64,000 nucleotides of DNA from Tubiluchus corallicola (GCA_030141605.1 JAQGDQ010000017.1:902001-966000); one strand, 5' to 3'; positions 50,301 through 61,702 are shown, counted from the first letter of the stretch. Made by a program: numbers and translations. The notes: generated by a model from the letters alone, not told the origin.

Positions 50301-53300
50301 TGACTAATGCATTTGATTAATCAATACAAGATGTAATAAGCAATTAATGATAAAAAGTACCGCTTGTTCTTCTTCATTTCGATTTTAACTTCGACTTTGC
50401 AGTGGTTCTTTGGCGTACCGTACTTGTCGCACAACGCATTTAGCGATTCTTGCTTTTGTTCGCTGGCTATAAGCCCGTTCTCTTGTTGAAGAATGATTTG
50501 GTGTGCCACCTAAAACAAAAACCTAATGAGTATTTCATTTTTAGCAAAGAATTGGCCTTTGAAAATGTAGTTCTAATGATTTGCTTGTACTGAAGCTCAT
50601 GTAATTTGTTTTGTGTTTTAATGATATCAAAGCTTCTGGAGGGATTTCTAACTTCAAAATTTGCAGAAGTTGGTGCATTCAAGACTGATTTCTATGAAAG
50701 GAGTGGAAATCCCTATGACCCGGAGGAGTCATAATGGAGTTACAAGCTAAAGCTAGCTAATGTAATAGCTACACATGTCCATTGCAATTACCCATACAAG
50801 CAGTTCTATGTTTGTTAATAGAACTTGTTTCGCATAAAAGTTATCCAAGCATGTTTGCAGAATGTATACAAAAATATCTTTGTTGAAAAGTATGTGCTTG
50901 ACATTACTTCTATCACACAGAAGCTAAAAAATCAATCAATAATACAAGTCAATTTCTAATATAGGCAGTTAAAAGTACAAATAGATTTCAGTGCAGCAGC
51001 TCCAATGCTGCTTACCGCGGCATCACATCCAAACAAGTAAGAATTTGTGAACATTTAGGTATTTTGTCTAGAATTGACAAGAAATTAAAAAATTCTCCTC
51101 AAGTATTAGTGACCATATTTGTGCTTCTGGCCACAAATGCTTTTTAATAATTTCAGCATTGTGACCAGAGCTACAAATAACTGGGACTTATTAATAAAAG
51201 AAAGTTTGTCCATGTACCCTAATAAGCATTCTCTTAATGTACAAAGAAGTTCAATTCCTTTCTGCTTGATCATTACCTGTTTGGCTTTTGTAAATACATT
51301 ATTAGTGTATAATGTTTTATACTGTAGGCTCTGTTTTTATAAACTGGTTGTATGTTAGTAAAATTTGACACTGATGATGACAGCAGTAGCTCTGTCAAAA
51401 CGTTTGGCATGATTTTTAACAATGTAAGTAAGTTTTAATAAATTTGTGGGTATTTTAACAATAAAAATCAATAAATTCCACAGTTTGCATTTCCCGCCAG
51501 GAATTTCTGTTGATATGATCAAACCAAAGCTGTTAAGCTCCAAAAACAAAATCTAACGAAAACAAAGACAGCCTGAGCAGATTTTGTTATACTCGAAGCA
51601 ACAGACCTTTGCACAAACCCTACAAATGGCCACAAAAGTGCCAATTCCTTGCAATTATGAGCAGCCTCAACTGTATTCAAATTAAAAACATCAATTTTGT
51701 TATTTAATGCAGAACTTTATTCCCATTCAACAAGTGAATTACTACACAGTAACGTGAAAATCACGATGCAATCATGAGAGGTGTAACTTCTATTCGAGTT
51801 AATAACATCAAATTTTTTGTTCTTTAACTTATAACTTTATTTCAAGTTAAAACAAAAGAATTAGTGATGCACGGTTATTTATGATTTCAAAAATGATTAT
51901 TGCAGAAAAGACTTCTAGCTCCATTGCAAACTAAGACCCACAACATCAGTCCTTTCAATTCTTTCAGCTGTATTTAATAGCGCAAACAGGAAAATGGGTT
52001 GTAATGATAAGAGACACGTCCACTAATAAAGACGTACTTTATCTACAAATGCATATAAGCAAAATAGATTTACATGGCCTTGCTATAAATCACAATAACT
52101 GGCAGGAAAAGGTCAATAATCATTTTAAACTATAGCAAGCAGTATGTGATACATACATAAATGATTACCTGAGTATCGAAAACATTTTGCATTGTGATAT
52201 CATACTGTATATACAGGGCAGCTGAGTCACAACGGCAATCGTGAAACACCTTGACCACTTTATTCGACTCTAGCAATTGTCGCAGTCCGCTCCGATCCAT
52301 CAGCCGGCAGGGGGAGAGGAGATCGAAAATGTAAACAACATCATCTTTGGTGGCAATCTGTAGCAGACTTAACGCATTTTTGCGAAAGAGATTCAGTCCC
52401 TCACAGTCGACTCCCAAAACCTGGAATGAAGTTTGGCAAGTGTTGGAAATGGAGAACGAATTAAACATCCATTTAATTGACAAAAAGCTTTGTTAATTTT
52501 AAATGAAGAATTTGTCACACAGAGTCACAAGCCAAAGAGAGAAAATTTTGAATGAGCAAATAAAAATAATTTCAACTATAAAAATTTAAAAGTTATAGTT
52601 AACTATCATCTTAAGGTAAATAAAATAAAGGTATTTTAGTATTTTATTTTATCTGCTAATTATGTTATAGCAATCTAAAAAAATAATTTTTGTGCTAGCC
52701 AGCAAAATCGTCTATAAGTCGGCAATTAAGCTTTTCTAGTTATTCACATATCCTGAATCTGTATTTCATGCAAATTATTTTGATACAAAGCTCATCACAC
52801 TATGTTATATCTAAGCTGAAATAATCCACATTGAAGTTGATGTGCAGGCTGCACACTGAAAAACACTTAGCAGCCGCAGAAATGTCGGTTGTTACGCACT
52901 TTGCAAAAACACATTAATGTTATGTTTAAATCTAGTAGATGGCTCTTTCTACAAAGATCTGGGCTTGTCAACAGAAAATACCCGACGCAAAATGATTGCT
53001 TCCATAAGCTACTACCGGTGTTTGAAAATACAAGTTTTTTTTACAATTGCAGTCCTAGAATCTAGACAGAAAAGTGAGTTTGGGGATATAAAATTAAATT
53101 TTAGTATTTTTTAAACAAGTTGTTTTCTTGATAACTTGGTGCTAGAATATAAAAGTCCAAGTTATAAAAAAACAAAAAATTACGTTTGACCAATTTTTGG
53201 TGCATTCTACTTTGAAGCATCATAACCCGGTTTTAACTATGCCGACTTGTGGACGGTTTTGGCTTGCAAGCACACATTTACTGATTTCTCGTGTGCTTCT

Positions 53301-56300
53301 CTTTTTTATTTTTCACTTGAAGTAAAATAATATCATTTTCTTTTTATTTAATTATTTTAGTGAGATTTTTCCATTATTGTGATATGAATATTTTATAGAT
53401 TTTAGTTCAAGTAGGCCATAGAAATGGTATTACCTACTACATATGTACATGTACTAAAAATATATGGGTAGTATTTTACTTACTTCTTCTTTAAACAGTT
53501 TATTGACAGCTACTTGGCTCTCCTTAAGTTTGCTTATAATGTGAATGGAGTGTGTTGACTTTTTCCGGGTTTTATCAAGCTCCGATGTGTGTGGAGAAGA
53601 ATCATGTGGATCAGCTTCTGCTGTGTTTTCCCTGTCTTCATTGGCTGGCGACGTCAAGTATCCACTTCCACTTGCATTCAAAGTCGAAGAGTCCGTGGTG
53701 CTATCTACATCTTCACGCTCTTCTCGTATATGCAGATTTTCACCTTTCATTTTATCTTCTTGAGCAGAATCATTATCAGTATTTGTTTGATCTCGATTTC
53801 TTGAACAAGTTCCTTGCCTGCCTAAATCCAAACGCTCTTCACTTTGATGATGTGACCAGTCCAGTCGTTGTTGCACACGCTGTAGTACTACTACATCATC
53901 GCACTCCTTATTCTTGTCCACTACTATTTCTTCAGTCTCTGCTTCAAAAGCACCCTGATTCGGCTGTTGAACTGTAGAGTTTATAGAATTTTTACAAGCA
54001 AGTTCTTTTGAATCTTCAACCAGCAACACTTTTAGTTTGATCTGTTTTTCAGTGTTCACACAATTCCGAATGCCTATTTCTGCGTGTTCTTCTTGCTTTT
54101 GCAAACTGGCAAAATTTGGTTGTTGCAGTCTTGGACTGATTATGAACTCCAATGGTGTAGTATGTTGTTGTTCAGAATGCTGTGGTTCACACGACTGTTC
54201 CGTACTTTGTGCTGATGACTTATTGTGAGATTCACTCCTCGGTGACTTGGATTCGCTATCCTGTTGGCACTCATCCAACCGGAGATGATACATTTGTTTT
54301 TCAACACTCGCATCATAACGTTTTTCGAATGGTGACTGCATATTTTCTTCTTGATTTGCATTTGTAGTCATTTTTTCCAACTGTACACTGTACAAAGGCC
54401 GTTGAGAATTCACACTACTGTTAAGCAGTGACTGCTCTGGGCCTGAGTGGTATAATGAGTGTGTTGAACTGAAACGACGTGGCTTTATTTCCTCCAACTG
54501 CCCATTATAAATGAGATTGCATGGTTGCAGATCATGTTTCTGATACTGAACTTGTGCAGCCGGTAACAGATGTCCATTGCCTTTCTGCTGAAACTGCATG
54601 TAAGAATTAGTCTGGTGATTCTGTATTTGAGAGTATACGTTTGGCTGAACTGGTTGCAAGTTAAATTCTGCCTGTTGTGCACCATAGTTTTGGAATTGCT
54701 GTGGCAGTACAGTGGGCTTTTCTTGTGGAAGCATTGAATCTTGTTGTAGAGGTACATGCCATGACCAGGGCTGGTTGTTGTACTGTAAGCATTGTGTAGT
54801 CTGCTTCTGCTCTTGAAAACCATTATATTGCTGTTGCTGTCCAAATTGGTACCACTGCACCTCTTCAGGAGTGCCACTTGGTCGTCGCTCTCTTTCGAAG
54901 CTTTGAAAATATGGAGCATCAGCAGAAAAAAATGACTGCTGTTGGTCTTGGGTGTGACTCCACAAAGGATTAGCCTGAAACTGTCGTTGAGTATTTTGAC
55001 TTTGCATGTGTCTTAAGCAGTATGTTGGCCGCCCTGAGGCTGGCTGTTCTATTGGCTTTGTGCCATACTGTTGTAAGACACTTGGTTTTCTCTCATAGCT
55101 GTTATACTGTTGGTATGGAACAAGTGACCTACTCGCTGTAGCCAGAGGATCTGTAATGTCTTTAAACATAATTTGGCTGGAAGTGCCTTCAGCTAGCGGA
55201 GAATTAAAAGAACTTTCATAACTCACATCAGCATTAGGAAACTGGTTAGGAAGTTCAGGATAATATACTGCAGTTTGTGGTGCAGAATTTGGCACATACT
55301 GATTGCAATTAGATCTGGAGATAGGGTGAAAATCCATGTCTGTATTTGCCACATAATATGGATATTCTGATGGCTGACTTGCATCAGCAAGGTGTACACT
55401 ATATGGTCCATTTTCGACAGATTCCTTCGGCCATTCCCATGAGTTATATTTCATATAATAATTTGAGTCTCTGTCATACTTAATGCCAAAATTCTCAGGC
55501 TTGTGAGTTTCTGGTTTACATTCATTGGTCCTATCTATCCTGTGTACTGATGGCAAGACAGTATCTCCGCCTGACTGCAAGTTCTGTATCACACTGTTTT
55601 CCACGACGTTCGAATGTGGTACTTCATAATGAGAATTATAGTAATCAGTATTATTCTGCAACAAATATGGGGAATTCACTTCACAGTAGTTGTTCTCATT
55701 GGCTGGAAAACTTGCATTTATGGTAATATCTAGAGGTTCGTGGACAGCAAGAAAAGAGCCTTCTGCAGGTTGGTTTTTTAAATATGTTCTAGCATCGCCA
55801 CCACACAAATCAGGTTGCTGCCTTTGTTCGATCTGAACATGACTTTTGTAATCCACAAAAATACTATCAGCTTGATTAGCTAATCCCAAACCAGTTTTAT
55901 TGCATTTCAGGCTGAGCATATTGTTGGCAGATGTTTCCACATAATCTTCGGCAACATTCTGGTTGAGTGACATTTGTCTAACACCTATTCCTGCAGCATT
56001 ACGCATAGGCCTTGATGTATTCGTGGATGTCACTCCAGAGACAACCATAGCATAGCTTCTCTTACTAGTGTTTGCTGTACTAGAAGGTGTACTTTCCATT
56101 GGAGGTGGAAGCCAATCTGGCAGTGCTTTAGCGTGAGAGTTACTTGTTGAATTCTTGGTTAATGGCTTCTCAGATTCTGGCTCAGCATTCTTTTGCGCTG
56201 AAGCTCTACCTCTTTGGTTTCGTTTAAACCTTTGCTGTGACCTTTTGCCTACAAAAGAAATATCGACAATCTGTCAAACAAATTTTCTGGCTCTCTGCAG

Positions 56301-57268
56301 GAAACAAATCTTTTTTTGCACTCACTCTAACTAATGAGAAAGTATGCAGTGAAGTATCAGCTGCAACATAAATTTTTTGCATATTGCAAACGATCAGTCC
56401 ATGTCGCTGGTTTCAGAATTTTGCATATCATTATAAATGATAGTATATGATCAATGAACGTAAACAAACTGATGCAAAAATTATGTAACAATTACACCTA
56501 GCAAATAAGCAATTTTAGCAGAAGTTTTAAAAGTCAACACAAAGATTAATGCAGCCAATTATGTAAAAGTATAGTTCAATACTTACTTGCTAATTGCCAT
56601 AGACCATCTTTATGTGTGACTGATCCACTACATGCATTGTATACTGTTTTCAGTACCTCGGCTTGACTGCTGCCGATGCTTGGATGCAAGTTAGAAAATC
56701 GACTTTTGGTTTCACTGTGCAATCGATCCTCAGTCAGTGGTCCCGTAGCTCGCAGCAAACTCACAACATAACGACGAATTTTTTCTTTCCATATCCATTC
56801 GTTCTCAGATGAAGCAGTTTCAGATCTTGAACGATTTCGGTCCATTTCTGGTGGTACACGACCAGGATCACCCGAAGAACGACGGACGTTTTCTCTCCTA
56901 TCACGGCCTTTTATAGCAGGTGTCCTAGCATTAGCTGCTCTCGGTGGCTGGTAAACATTGTTTTTGCTAACCTGCTTTGCTTCCGATGCCTCCCCTGTTC
57001 TTCCTGAAAACCGGCGGGCTTTATCTCTCCTATCCTGACCCAACTCTGATGGTCCTTTGGTACCAGATGTTCCTGATGGTCGGCGGACCTTATTTTTCTG
57101 AGCTTGAGCTGCATCTGGAGGTATGCGGTCAGTATTTCTTGAATAATGCTGGCTTTTGTCTTTATTATCAGTTTCTTTTGCATTAGGACCAGTGGCAATT
57201 TCCTTTGACAAATGAGTCCTAGACTCCTTATTAGATTCTGGCTTTTTTTGAGATCCTTTCTTATTCAT
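41168..57268 (-). CDS. egl: Egalitarian (Egl) homologue, nine coding exons
   Basis: In Drosophila, Egl is an RNA-binding adaptor that with BicD links localised mRNAs to dynein. Exons on the minus strand: 56587-57268, 53484-56248, 52169-52420, 50361-50509, 48581-48788, 46773-46956, 44264-44461, 42595-42760 and 41168-41309. Together they make 1,581 codons plus TGA, with all phases matching. Residues about 157-228 form a winged-helix-like domain. About 229-1149 are Q/N/S-rich. From 1150 comes a DEDD exonuclease domain: VDCEG (D1154, E1156), HDCRCD (D1214), YAASD (Y1297, D1301). SLNALCDKYG, YWDRRPLT and LSRREVQLL are typical of Egl rather than EXD1. Length exceeds the fly protein because of the giant exon. 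ATG at 57266-57268 has a possible acceptor just 5', so a non-coding first exon is likely. Confidence 0.85.
42595..42760 (-). CDS. egl: egl exon 8: acidic segment
   Basis: VSEVYSFTSVASTGEV to GGDDDDEDWGKEKA to VPLHVLLER. Acceptor TCCTTTTCAG, donor GAGCG|GTAAGG; phase 2 end. Supported mainly by frame and splice-site fit. Confidence 0.75.
42761..44263. other. egl intron between exons 7 and 8
   Basis: Non-coding. At 42899-42990 a GGAACGATACATGGATGTATTG-like stretch resembles the end of a hAT-type MITE, but no opposite terminus was found. No exon. Confidence 0.4.
44264..44461 (-). CDS. egl: egl exon 7
   Basis: EKILPREVARETEKLVQNWV to EPELNGDVSDDNN. Acceptor TTTTTTTCAG, donor AATACTG|GTAGAC. Joins exon 6 through a GAA codon; charged and helical in look. 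Confidence 0.82.
45054..45854 (+). CDS. DHRS4-like: DHRS4-like short-chain dehydrogenase/reductase
   Basis: A 266-residue NAD(P)-dependent SDR, close in layout to DHRS4, which reduces carbonyls and retinal in peroxisomes. TGATYGIG (T18-G25) is the cofactor loop and CSR (R44) suggests NADPH. N96-A-G98 follows, with catalytic N123, S151, Y170 and K174, then RVNAIAPGLIQTP and a DASYITGE near the end. The start is the first ATG of the frame (45054), with A at -3 and G at +4. The gene has no introns and lies in egl intron 6 on the opposite strand. Oddities: S151-Y170 spacing is 19 rather than about 13, and the C-terminus is VRL instead of the SRL peroxisomal signal of vertebrate DHRS4. The frame is intact, so likely functional. 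Confidence 0.88.
   Translation: MATFSSKKPHEGKVAVVTGATYGIGYSVARRLAQDGASVMICSRSKENVDKTVETLKSEGLIVRGIVCDVLEERDWKLLIDQTIAEFGGVDIFVSNAGGAVDGGTGPMMDTNEEAWDAMMKFNLKSGFFIAKLAAASMESRGAGNIIFNASICGYQACGGCELLSGGAMYSVTKTAILGLVQAMAPQCAEKGIRVNAIAPGLIQTPLTSFLKQAPEIETKFMDRCPIKRLGQPDEVAGMVSFLCSNDASYITGETICISGGFPVRL
46773..46956 (-). CDS. egl: egl exon 6: post-exonuclease helix region
   Basis: IELQTIKNKL...YLSRREVQLLVSGSVDL, matching the LSNREIRLL region of Egl. Acceptor TTCTTTGTAG, donor AAAAG|GTTAGA, phase 1. A second frame is also open but does not join the neighbouring exons. Confidence 0.85.
46957..48580. other. egl intron between exons 5 and 6
   Basis: Largely occupied by a pogo/Tigger-like non-coding element (47014-47989). 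The flanks hold nothing else. Confidence 0.6.
47014..47989. mobile_element. TA-flanked MITE (pogo/Tigger-like), 976 bp
   Basis: Termini CAGTAGGCGCTGCTTAATAG and the reverse complement of CTATTAAGCGGCACCTACTG match at nearly all of about 26 positions. Both ends are flanked by TA, the pogo/Tc1-mariner target duplication. An 83-codon frame inside resembles nothing I recognise, so transposase is absent or decayed. Confidence 0.8.
48581..48788 (-). CDS. egl: egl exon 5: exonuclease motif III
   Basis: YWDRRPLTSQMIDYAASDVL includes the YxxxD motif III. Acceptor TACTATAG, donor CTAGAG|GTAGCT. Ends in phase 0. Confidence 0.93.
48789..50360. other. egl intron between exons 4 and 5
   Basis: Contains a complete hAT-type MITE (49222-49743); otherwise AT-rich with a short tandem duplication inside the element. 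Confidence 0.55.
49222..49743. mobile_element. hAT-type MITE, 522 bp, perfect 8-bp TSD
   Basis: Flanked by identical TAATAATG (49214-49221 and 49744-49751), the 8-bp duplication of hAT elements. Termini CTGTGGTTCCTAA and TTAGGAACCACCG are inverted repeats with one mismatch near the tip. A ~50-bp direct duplication (CTCCTTCTT.AAAGC) lies at 49403-49502. No frame, so non-autonomous. Confidence 0.88.
50361..50509 (-). CDS. egl: egl exon 4: SLNALC segment
   Basis: VAHQIILQQENG to ESLNALCDKYGTPKNH. Acceptor TGTTTTAG, donor AAGCG|GTACTT, phase 2. SLNALCxxYG is shared with fly Egl. Confidence 0.9.
50510..52168. other. egl intron between exons 3 and 4
   Basis: AT-rich intron. No exon, RNA gene or clear repeat recognised. 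Confidence 0.5.
52169..52420 (-). CDS. egl: egl exon 3: exonuclease motifs I and II
   Basis: VLGVDCEGLNLFRK to KVFHDCRCDSAAL to NVFDTQ. Acceptor CATTCCAG, donor ACTCAG|GTAATC; 84 codons, phase 0 at both ends. Both acidic pairs of the DEDD site are present. Confidence 0.93.
52421..53483. other. egl intron between exons 2 and 3
   Basis: AT-rich intron with nothing identified. Confidence 0.5.
53484..56248 (-). CDS. egl: egl exon 2: 921-codon Q/N-rich exon
   Basis: Acceptor TCTTTTGTAG, donor GAAGAA|GTAAGT. Begins KRSQQRFKRNQRGR, then about 900 residues rich in Gln, Asn, Ser and Tyr with few charged residues in the middle. It turns acidic/Ser-rich and ends in a predicted helix HIISKLKESQVAVNKLFKEE. 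The low-complexity middle suggests a disordered, possibly phase-separating region, which is inference from composition. Confidence 0.85.
56249..56586. other. egl intron between exons 1 and 2
   Basis: Short intron with standard GTAAGT and polypyrimidine-AG ends on the minus strand; nothing else in it. Confidence 0.7.
56587..57268 (-). CDS. egl: egl coding exon 1: basic N-terminus and winged helix
   Basis: MNKKGSQKK start, highly basic, with repeated RR-x-SG phrases (KVRRPSG, KARRFSG, NVRRSSG) spaced about 35-50 residues apart. Then WIWKEKIRRYVVSLLRATG to DGLWQLAS, a compact winged-helix-like region. Donor GCAA|GTAAGT; the exon ends in phase 1. Confidence 0.8.
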
Positions 57269-59910
57269 TTTCTATAAAAAATATGTTTATGAATAAACTT
57301 CAACATTGTTTTATTAAAAATTTTAATACATTTATTATTACGGAATTTAACTATTTCAAATCTCATTTGGTAACCATTATAGCACTAAAAGACGTTACAA
57401 AGAGATTTAGAACTTTAATAAAAATTCATCCAAATATGCTGAAACCATAATTAATAAGAAAAACAAAAACGAAGTACATGTGTGAGTGCCTGTGTGCGCT
57501 TATTTATGTATACATGCGTCTACAATTGCTTTTTTATATACCTTTAAATAGTTTAGCACTGTTTAATGTGTGATTTGGCACTTAGCTGCAAAGCTTATGC
57601 AATGTAGATATTGTGACGGGACCAGTACCAAGCTCAATGTCAAAGTTAATTCTCTAGGTTGAGACAATGCAATGGCACAAGTTCCTCAATCATATCTGAC
57701 ATGAATAGGTCTACAACCGTCTTCAAAGATGTAAACATCAAGAATCGGTACGATGCCTAATCAATATTCTTCGACCTTAAATATACCTTAAATCTATAGA
57801 TGAATGAAACCGGCTAAGCGATTACTGTACCCGTAGTCACCCATCTGTTCACTGACCAGCTTACATTTTGCTCAACTTTGATTACAAAATACACATCATG
57901 ACTGCCTGGCTATTAACCATCATGACCACCTAACTACCTATGGTACACAATTGACAATTGCGGAGTAGCATTTTAGCCAGGGTTGGTTTACAGTAAGGTT
58001 GACACAGTTATCCATTTAAACATTTAAGCGACCGCTAACTGGTGTAAACGTTTAGTAACTGTTTAGATATTACTTAGCTAAATTTTCTTAGCCCATATTA
58101 ATGCAACTTTGTATTTTTTCTGAGTTGGCATATGCAGTCAGCAACGTCCTGCTTACATAAAATTGTACTATTTACAATATTGTTTCAAATCATCTTTTTG
58201 CCCAAGAATTATCTAAATGGTAAACTGCAAAAAGTTTTTCACTCGCATATGTTACAAGAATGCTGCCATGTTGGACATTCTCGCTGGTACATACTAGATT
58301 TGAACTGTACCAACTGTACCTCGTGTATTCCTGTATTTTCTCTTACTGTGCATGACTGTAGTGCTGTCCTGGCAAAATCAATGCAGTACGGTAAACAACA
58401 CGTGGAGTCGTGGGCCTGTAGCAACACTAACCTAAGGGGCTTTATTGTTCGTTCAACTTCATTTGGCATTATATTTGGAGTTTTCGAACTAGGTGATTCT
58501 ACGAAATATGAGAAAACATGGTATCATTAACAGGGGTAATTTTTATAAATTGAATTTTGTTGTTGGAAAAATTCTTCAAACATTCAAAAGGCTTCTTAAT
58601 TTATTTGTACACTGAAGGAATACTAAGTTGAGTGGATTTCTATGATTATCTATGGGGTTAGAGTTCTTCATATTAGTTTATCATTTGTATTCGATATTTT
58701 GTTATATGTACGGGAATGGTTAAACGGTTAACTGACCGCAATTAGCAACATTTAAAGAGTTAGTTAAAAAGCATAGCCCTACTTTACAGAACAGAACAAC
58801 ACAACTACCACCCGAGTTATACGTAGTGTGAAATCTAAGTTTCTAATGGGGCAATTAATATTTGACCAAAACATGTTTTCAACTTTTTATTGAAATTTTG
58901 TGAAGATGCTGTAACTTAGGATCAGGTGGCATTGTCATGTTCAAAATTTCTCTTTGTTCCCCACTCAATGGCACTTAGTTTCCTTAACCACTCATCAACA
59001 ACAATCGTCATTCATTTCCAGTATCAAACCTGCAAATTTGCATCTTAGTCTTGTACCTACAACCAGTATGCAATCGATACTTTGAAAGTATGCAAACGAG
59101 CATTGAAAGTTATATCTGAATATGTGTACAATAATAGCAATTTGATCATCTAAGCCCCAGCTTAAAGAAAACAACACATTGGAGCAAATATCTGTAAAAT
59201 ATGGAATAACGTCTGTACCACAGATGTGCGGACAATATTCAGAAATGAGAATAACATTTTTAGTTATTATCATAAAAACGGTTCCACTTCTTCCACTGCT
59301 TCAATAACAAATTTGCACAATCAGATTAAAATAAAACCATTTTGCAACTTACATGATTCATATTGGCTCGCACCAAACTAAATCAAATGGTGTCGTCTAG
59401 GTTTTGAAGTAAAACTATATTAGTTTTACAAATAGCAGTGAAAGTACTGCGGGTGCACCACTTCTATTTCTAACGGCAAATTTGGAAACACACCTAAAAC
59501 ACAAAACTACTGGCCCTATCACCCTATCACAGCATTTGGTAGACCACACAAAGGGTACTTAGGTAGTAATCATAGGAATAACATTTTTATCGCTGCTGGA
59601 CCAACTTGGCCCAACAGTGATAAACTTAACATAATTTTAACTTTGCTCGCGCACTTAATTAAATAAATAAAATCCATGGCAAAACAAAAATACGCCGGCA
59701 CAAAAGATATCAACTGAACATTGTGGGCAACGCCAACGAGATAAGTTTTACGCAATATAAGAACTCTTCTAGATAGGTTTATTGATAGCTGATGAGAATA
59801 AAGTTTAGATGTTGTCAAGCATGCGACTCGACCACGAACAGCACTATCTGTTCCAACTCTAAGTTTTTACACTTGCAAATTTTTGTTACTTTTTGGTTGA
59901 ATAGGATAAT
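57269..59910. other. egl 5' side and intergenic stretch
   Basis: No exon supported. Between about 57975 and 58790 the outer sequences (AGGGTTGGTTTACAG and CTGTAAAGTAGGGCT in reverse complement) loosely resemble hAT ends. A 132-codon frame at 58132-58530 between them has no recognisable domain. Confidence 0.35.
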
Positions 59911-59919
59911 GTTATGTTG

Positions 59920-60150
59920 CTAAAATGTAGGTAAAAATGGAACAGGAAAAATACTACAAATGGCAAAGTAAGTAAAAATGGCACGGGAAAATGACTCGGA
60001 AAAAATGGCATAAATGGAAAAGTGGGTGAAAATAGCACAGGTAAAAATGACATAGGGAAAAATGACACAGGACAAAGATGGCATGGTGAAAATGGCATGG
60101 GAAAGAATGGCAGAAATGCAAAAGTAGGTAAAATAGCACAGGAAAAAATG
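59920..60150 (-). repeat. Minisatellite, GGCACAGG/AAAAATG units
   Basis: About 15 imperfect units of 12-17 bp of the form AAAATGGCACAGG, with ATGGCA and GACACAGG variants. Inverted relative to the array at 61340-61525. Confidence 0.85.
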
Positions 60151-60360
60151 GCACACTTAATGTGTGTTTAGGGTTAGGATTACAATGGGCGACAATTATT
60201 TTAGTTATTTTAATCCCTGACAAATTAAATACTTTCCTCCAGTTCTTTTTTGTAAAACTTGTTCGAATGCCACATACAAAAACATTCGTGAAGCACTTTG
60301 TGAAGGTATCAGAGGGGGTGTTTAGTACTTCCTTTTTGTAGTACTCCACCTGTAGAAACA

Positions 60361-60720
60361 ACTACGAAGAAACAAATAATTTCTCATATTAGACAATTTA
60401 GACAAAGTGTTTCTGCTAGCTTGATTATTACACTATATAACTCACTACTACTTCTCACTAATAGCAACTCCCACTGTTTAAACTGTAAAATTTTAAAATT
60501 TGATGATTTAGCATATTACAATTTTGGTGTTTAAAATTCACTTCCTACTTTTTCTCACTGTTTGACAATGGTATTAAAATAAATAATAGAGTATACAATA
60601 CGATTTATTACTAATACTGGACCTAGAACTTGGAATTCATTACCCAACAACTTAAAACCTGCTGATCCGATTCATATATTTCCAAAAAAATTGATGAAAC
60701 ATATTTTAGTACATACTCAC
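60361..60720 (+). pseudogene. Decayed non-LTR retrotransposon reverse-transcriptase 3' end
   Basis: One frame reads KILKFDDLAYYNFGV, stop, NSLPTF, stop, then RFITNTGPRTWNSLPNNLK and HIFPKKLMKHIL. The G-P-x-x-W-N-S-L-P phrase followed by F-x-K-K-L-x-x-x-L is the usual C-terminal region of CR1/Jockey-type ORF2. Two in-frame stops show it is dead. Confidence 0.75.
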
Positions 60721-61339
60721 ATAATTACAGTAATTAATGTGATTGTGTGCATGAAAGAACGAATGCTATATAAGTAAGTTTTTGTGTATGACGTTTTGTG
60801 CGTGTGTCATTCGTATGTACGTGCAAAACCAACAATATGTGTGCATGAGAGAATTGATTATAATTGTATGTGAGTGCGTGAGCGAGTGTACGCGTGAGAC
60901 TGTGTGCTCTGAATGTCTGTTTTTTCATTTAATCTTAAGATTTGGTAATTCTTGGCTTTATCTGCCAACCCCACTTAGATTATACCTAAATTTTAACAAT
61001 TGTGCATATATCATTGTCATCCATAACTCTTATAGTTACTCATTTTAATTGTTCATCATCATTTTTTTAAATTATCTTTTTTCTGTATTCATTCATGCCA
61101 TTTATTAAGTTAACACTGTACAAGTTTTCTTATTGTGTTGACTTGATGTGTCTCCATGTGCTGATGTTTTATAAACTTTGTATCGAGAAATTCTTGTTTC
61201 TCTTTGTGTTATTTTTTTAATCAAAAGAATCGGACGAATTATAAATTTAGGATTGTTCGGCTTTGGCAGAGATCTGCTTCCTACTGAGCGCATTCTACTA
61301 TAATTCCAGAAATCAACTGCATCAAAATAACAGGTGTCG

Positions 61340-61525
61340 TTTTTTTACTTTTCCATTTGTGCGATGTTTTCCTGTGCCATTTTCACCTACTTTTCCATTT
61401 GTGCCATTTTTCATGTAAAATTTTTATCTGTGCTATCTTTGTGCCATTTTTTGCCTTGCAATTTTTAACGTGCCAATTTTTCCTGTGCCTTTGTACCTGT
61501 GCCACTTTTACCGTGCATCGTTAAA
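61340..61525 (+). repeat. Minisatellite, inverted partner of 59.9 kb array
   Basis: Units such as TTTTCCTGTGCCATTTT and TTTTGTGCCATTT, the reverse complement of the units at 59920-60150. The two arrays bracket about 1.2 kb including the retroelement remnant. Confidence 0.8.
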
Positions 61526-61702
61526 ACTATAATGCATGATAAAACTATAACGTAATGGTACTACTTAATGCTTTGTACTTGAGAAAAGTACATTATTACA
61601 GGATCACTGCAATTTTCAACAAATGGCACTTTAATGCGAAGAGATTGTCACAATCTATGCACATTAAACTAAACTGCTAAATCTCAGTGACGCCTTTTCT
61701 AC

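Noticed and set aside
48581-52420. EXD1 as the identity of the exonuclease gene
   Set aside because: The exonuclease motifs fit both, but SLNALC, YWxRRPLT and the LSRREVQLL region after the domain are Egl features.
53552-54919. Antisense and shifted frames over the large egl exon
   Set aside because: Shadows of the confirmed egl reading frame; no splice links or domains.
58132-58530. 132-codon plus-strand frame
   Set aside because: No domain, no homology I recognise, lies between weak transposon-like ends; likely chance.
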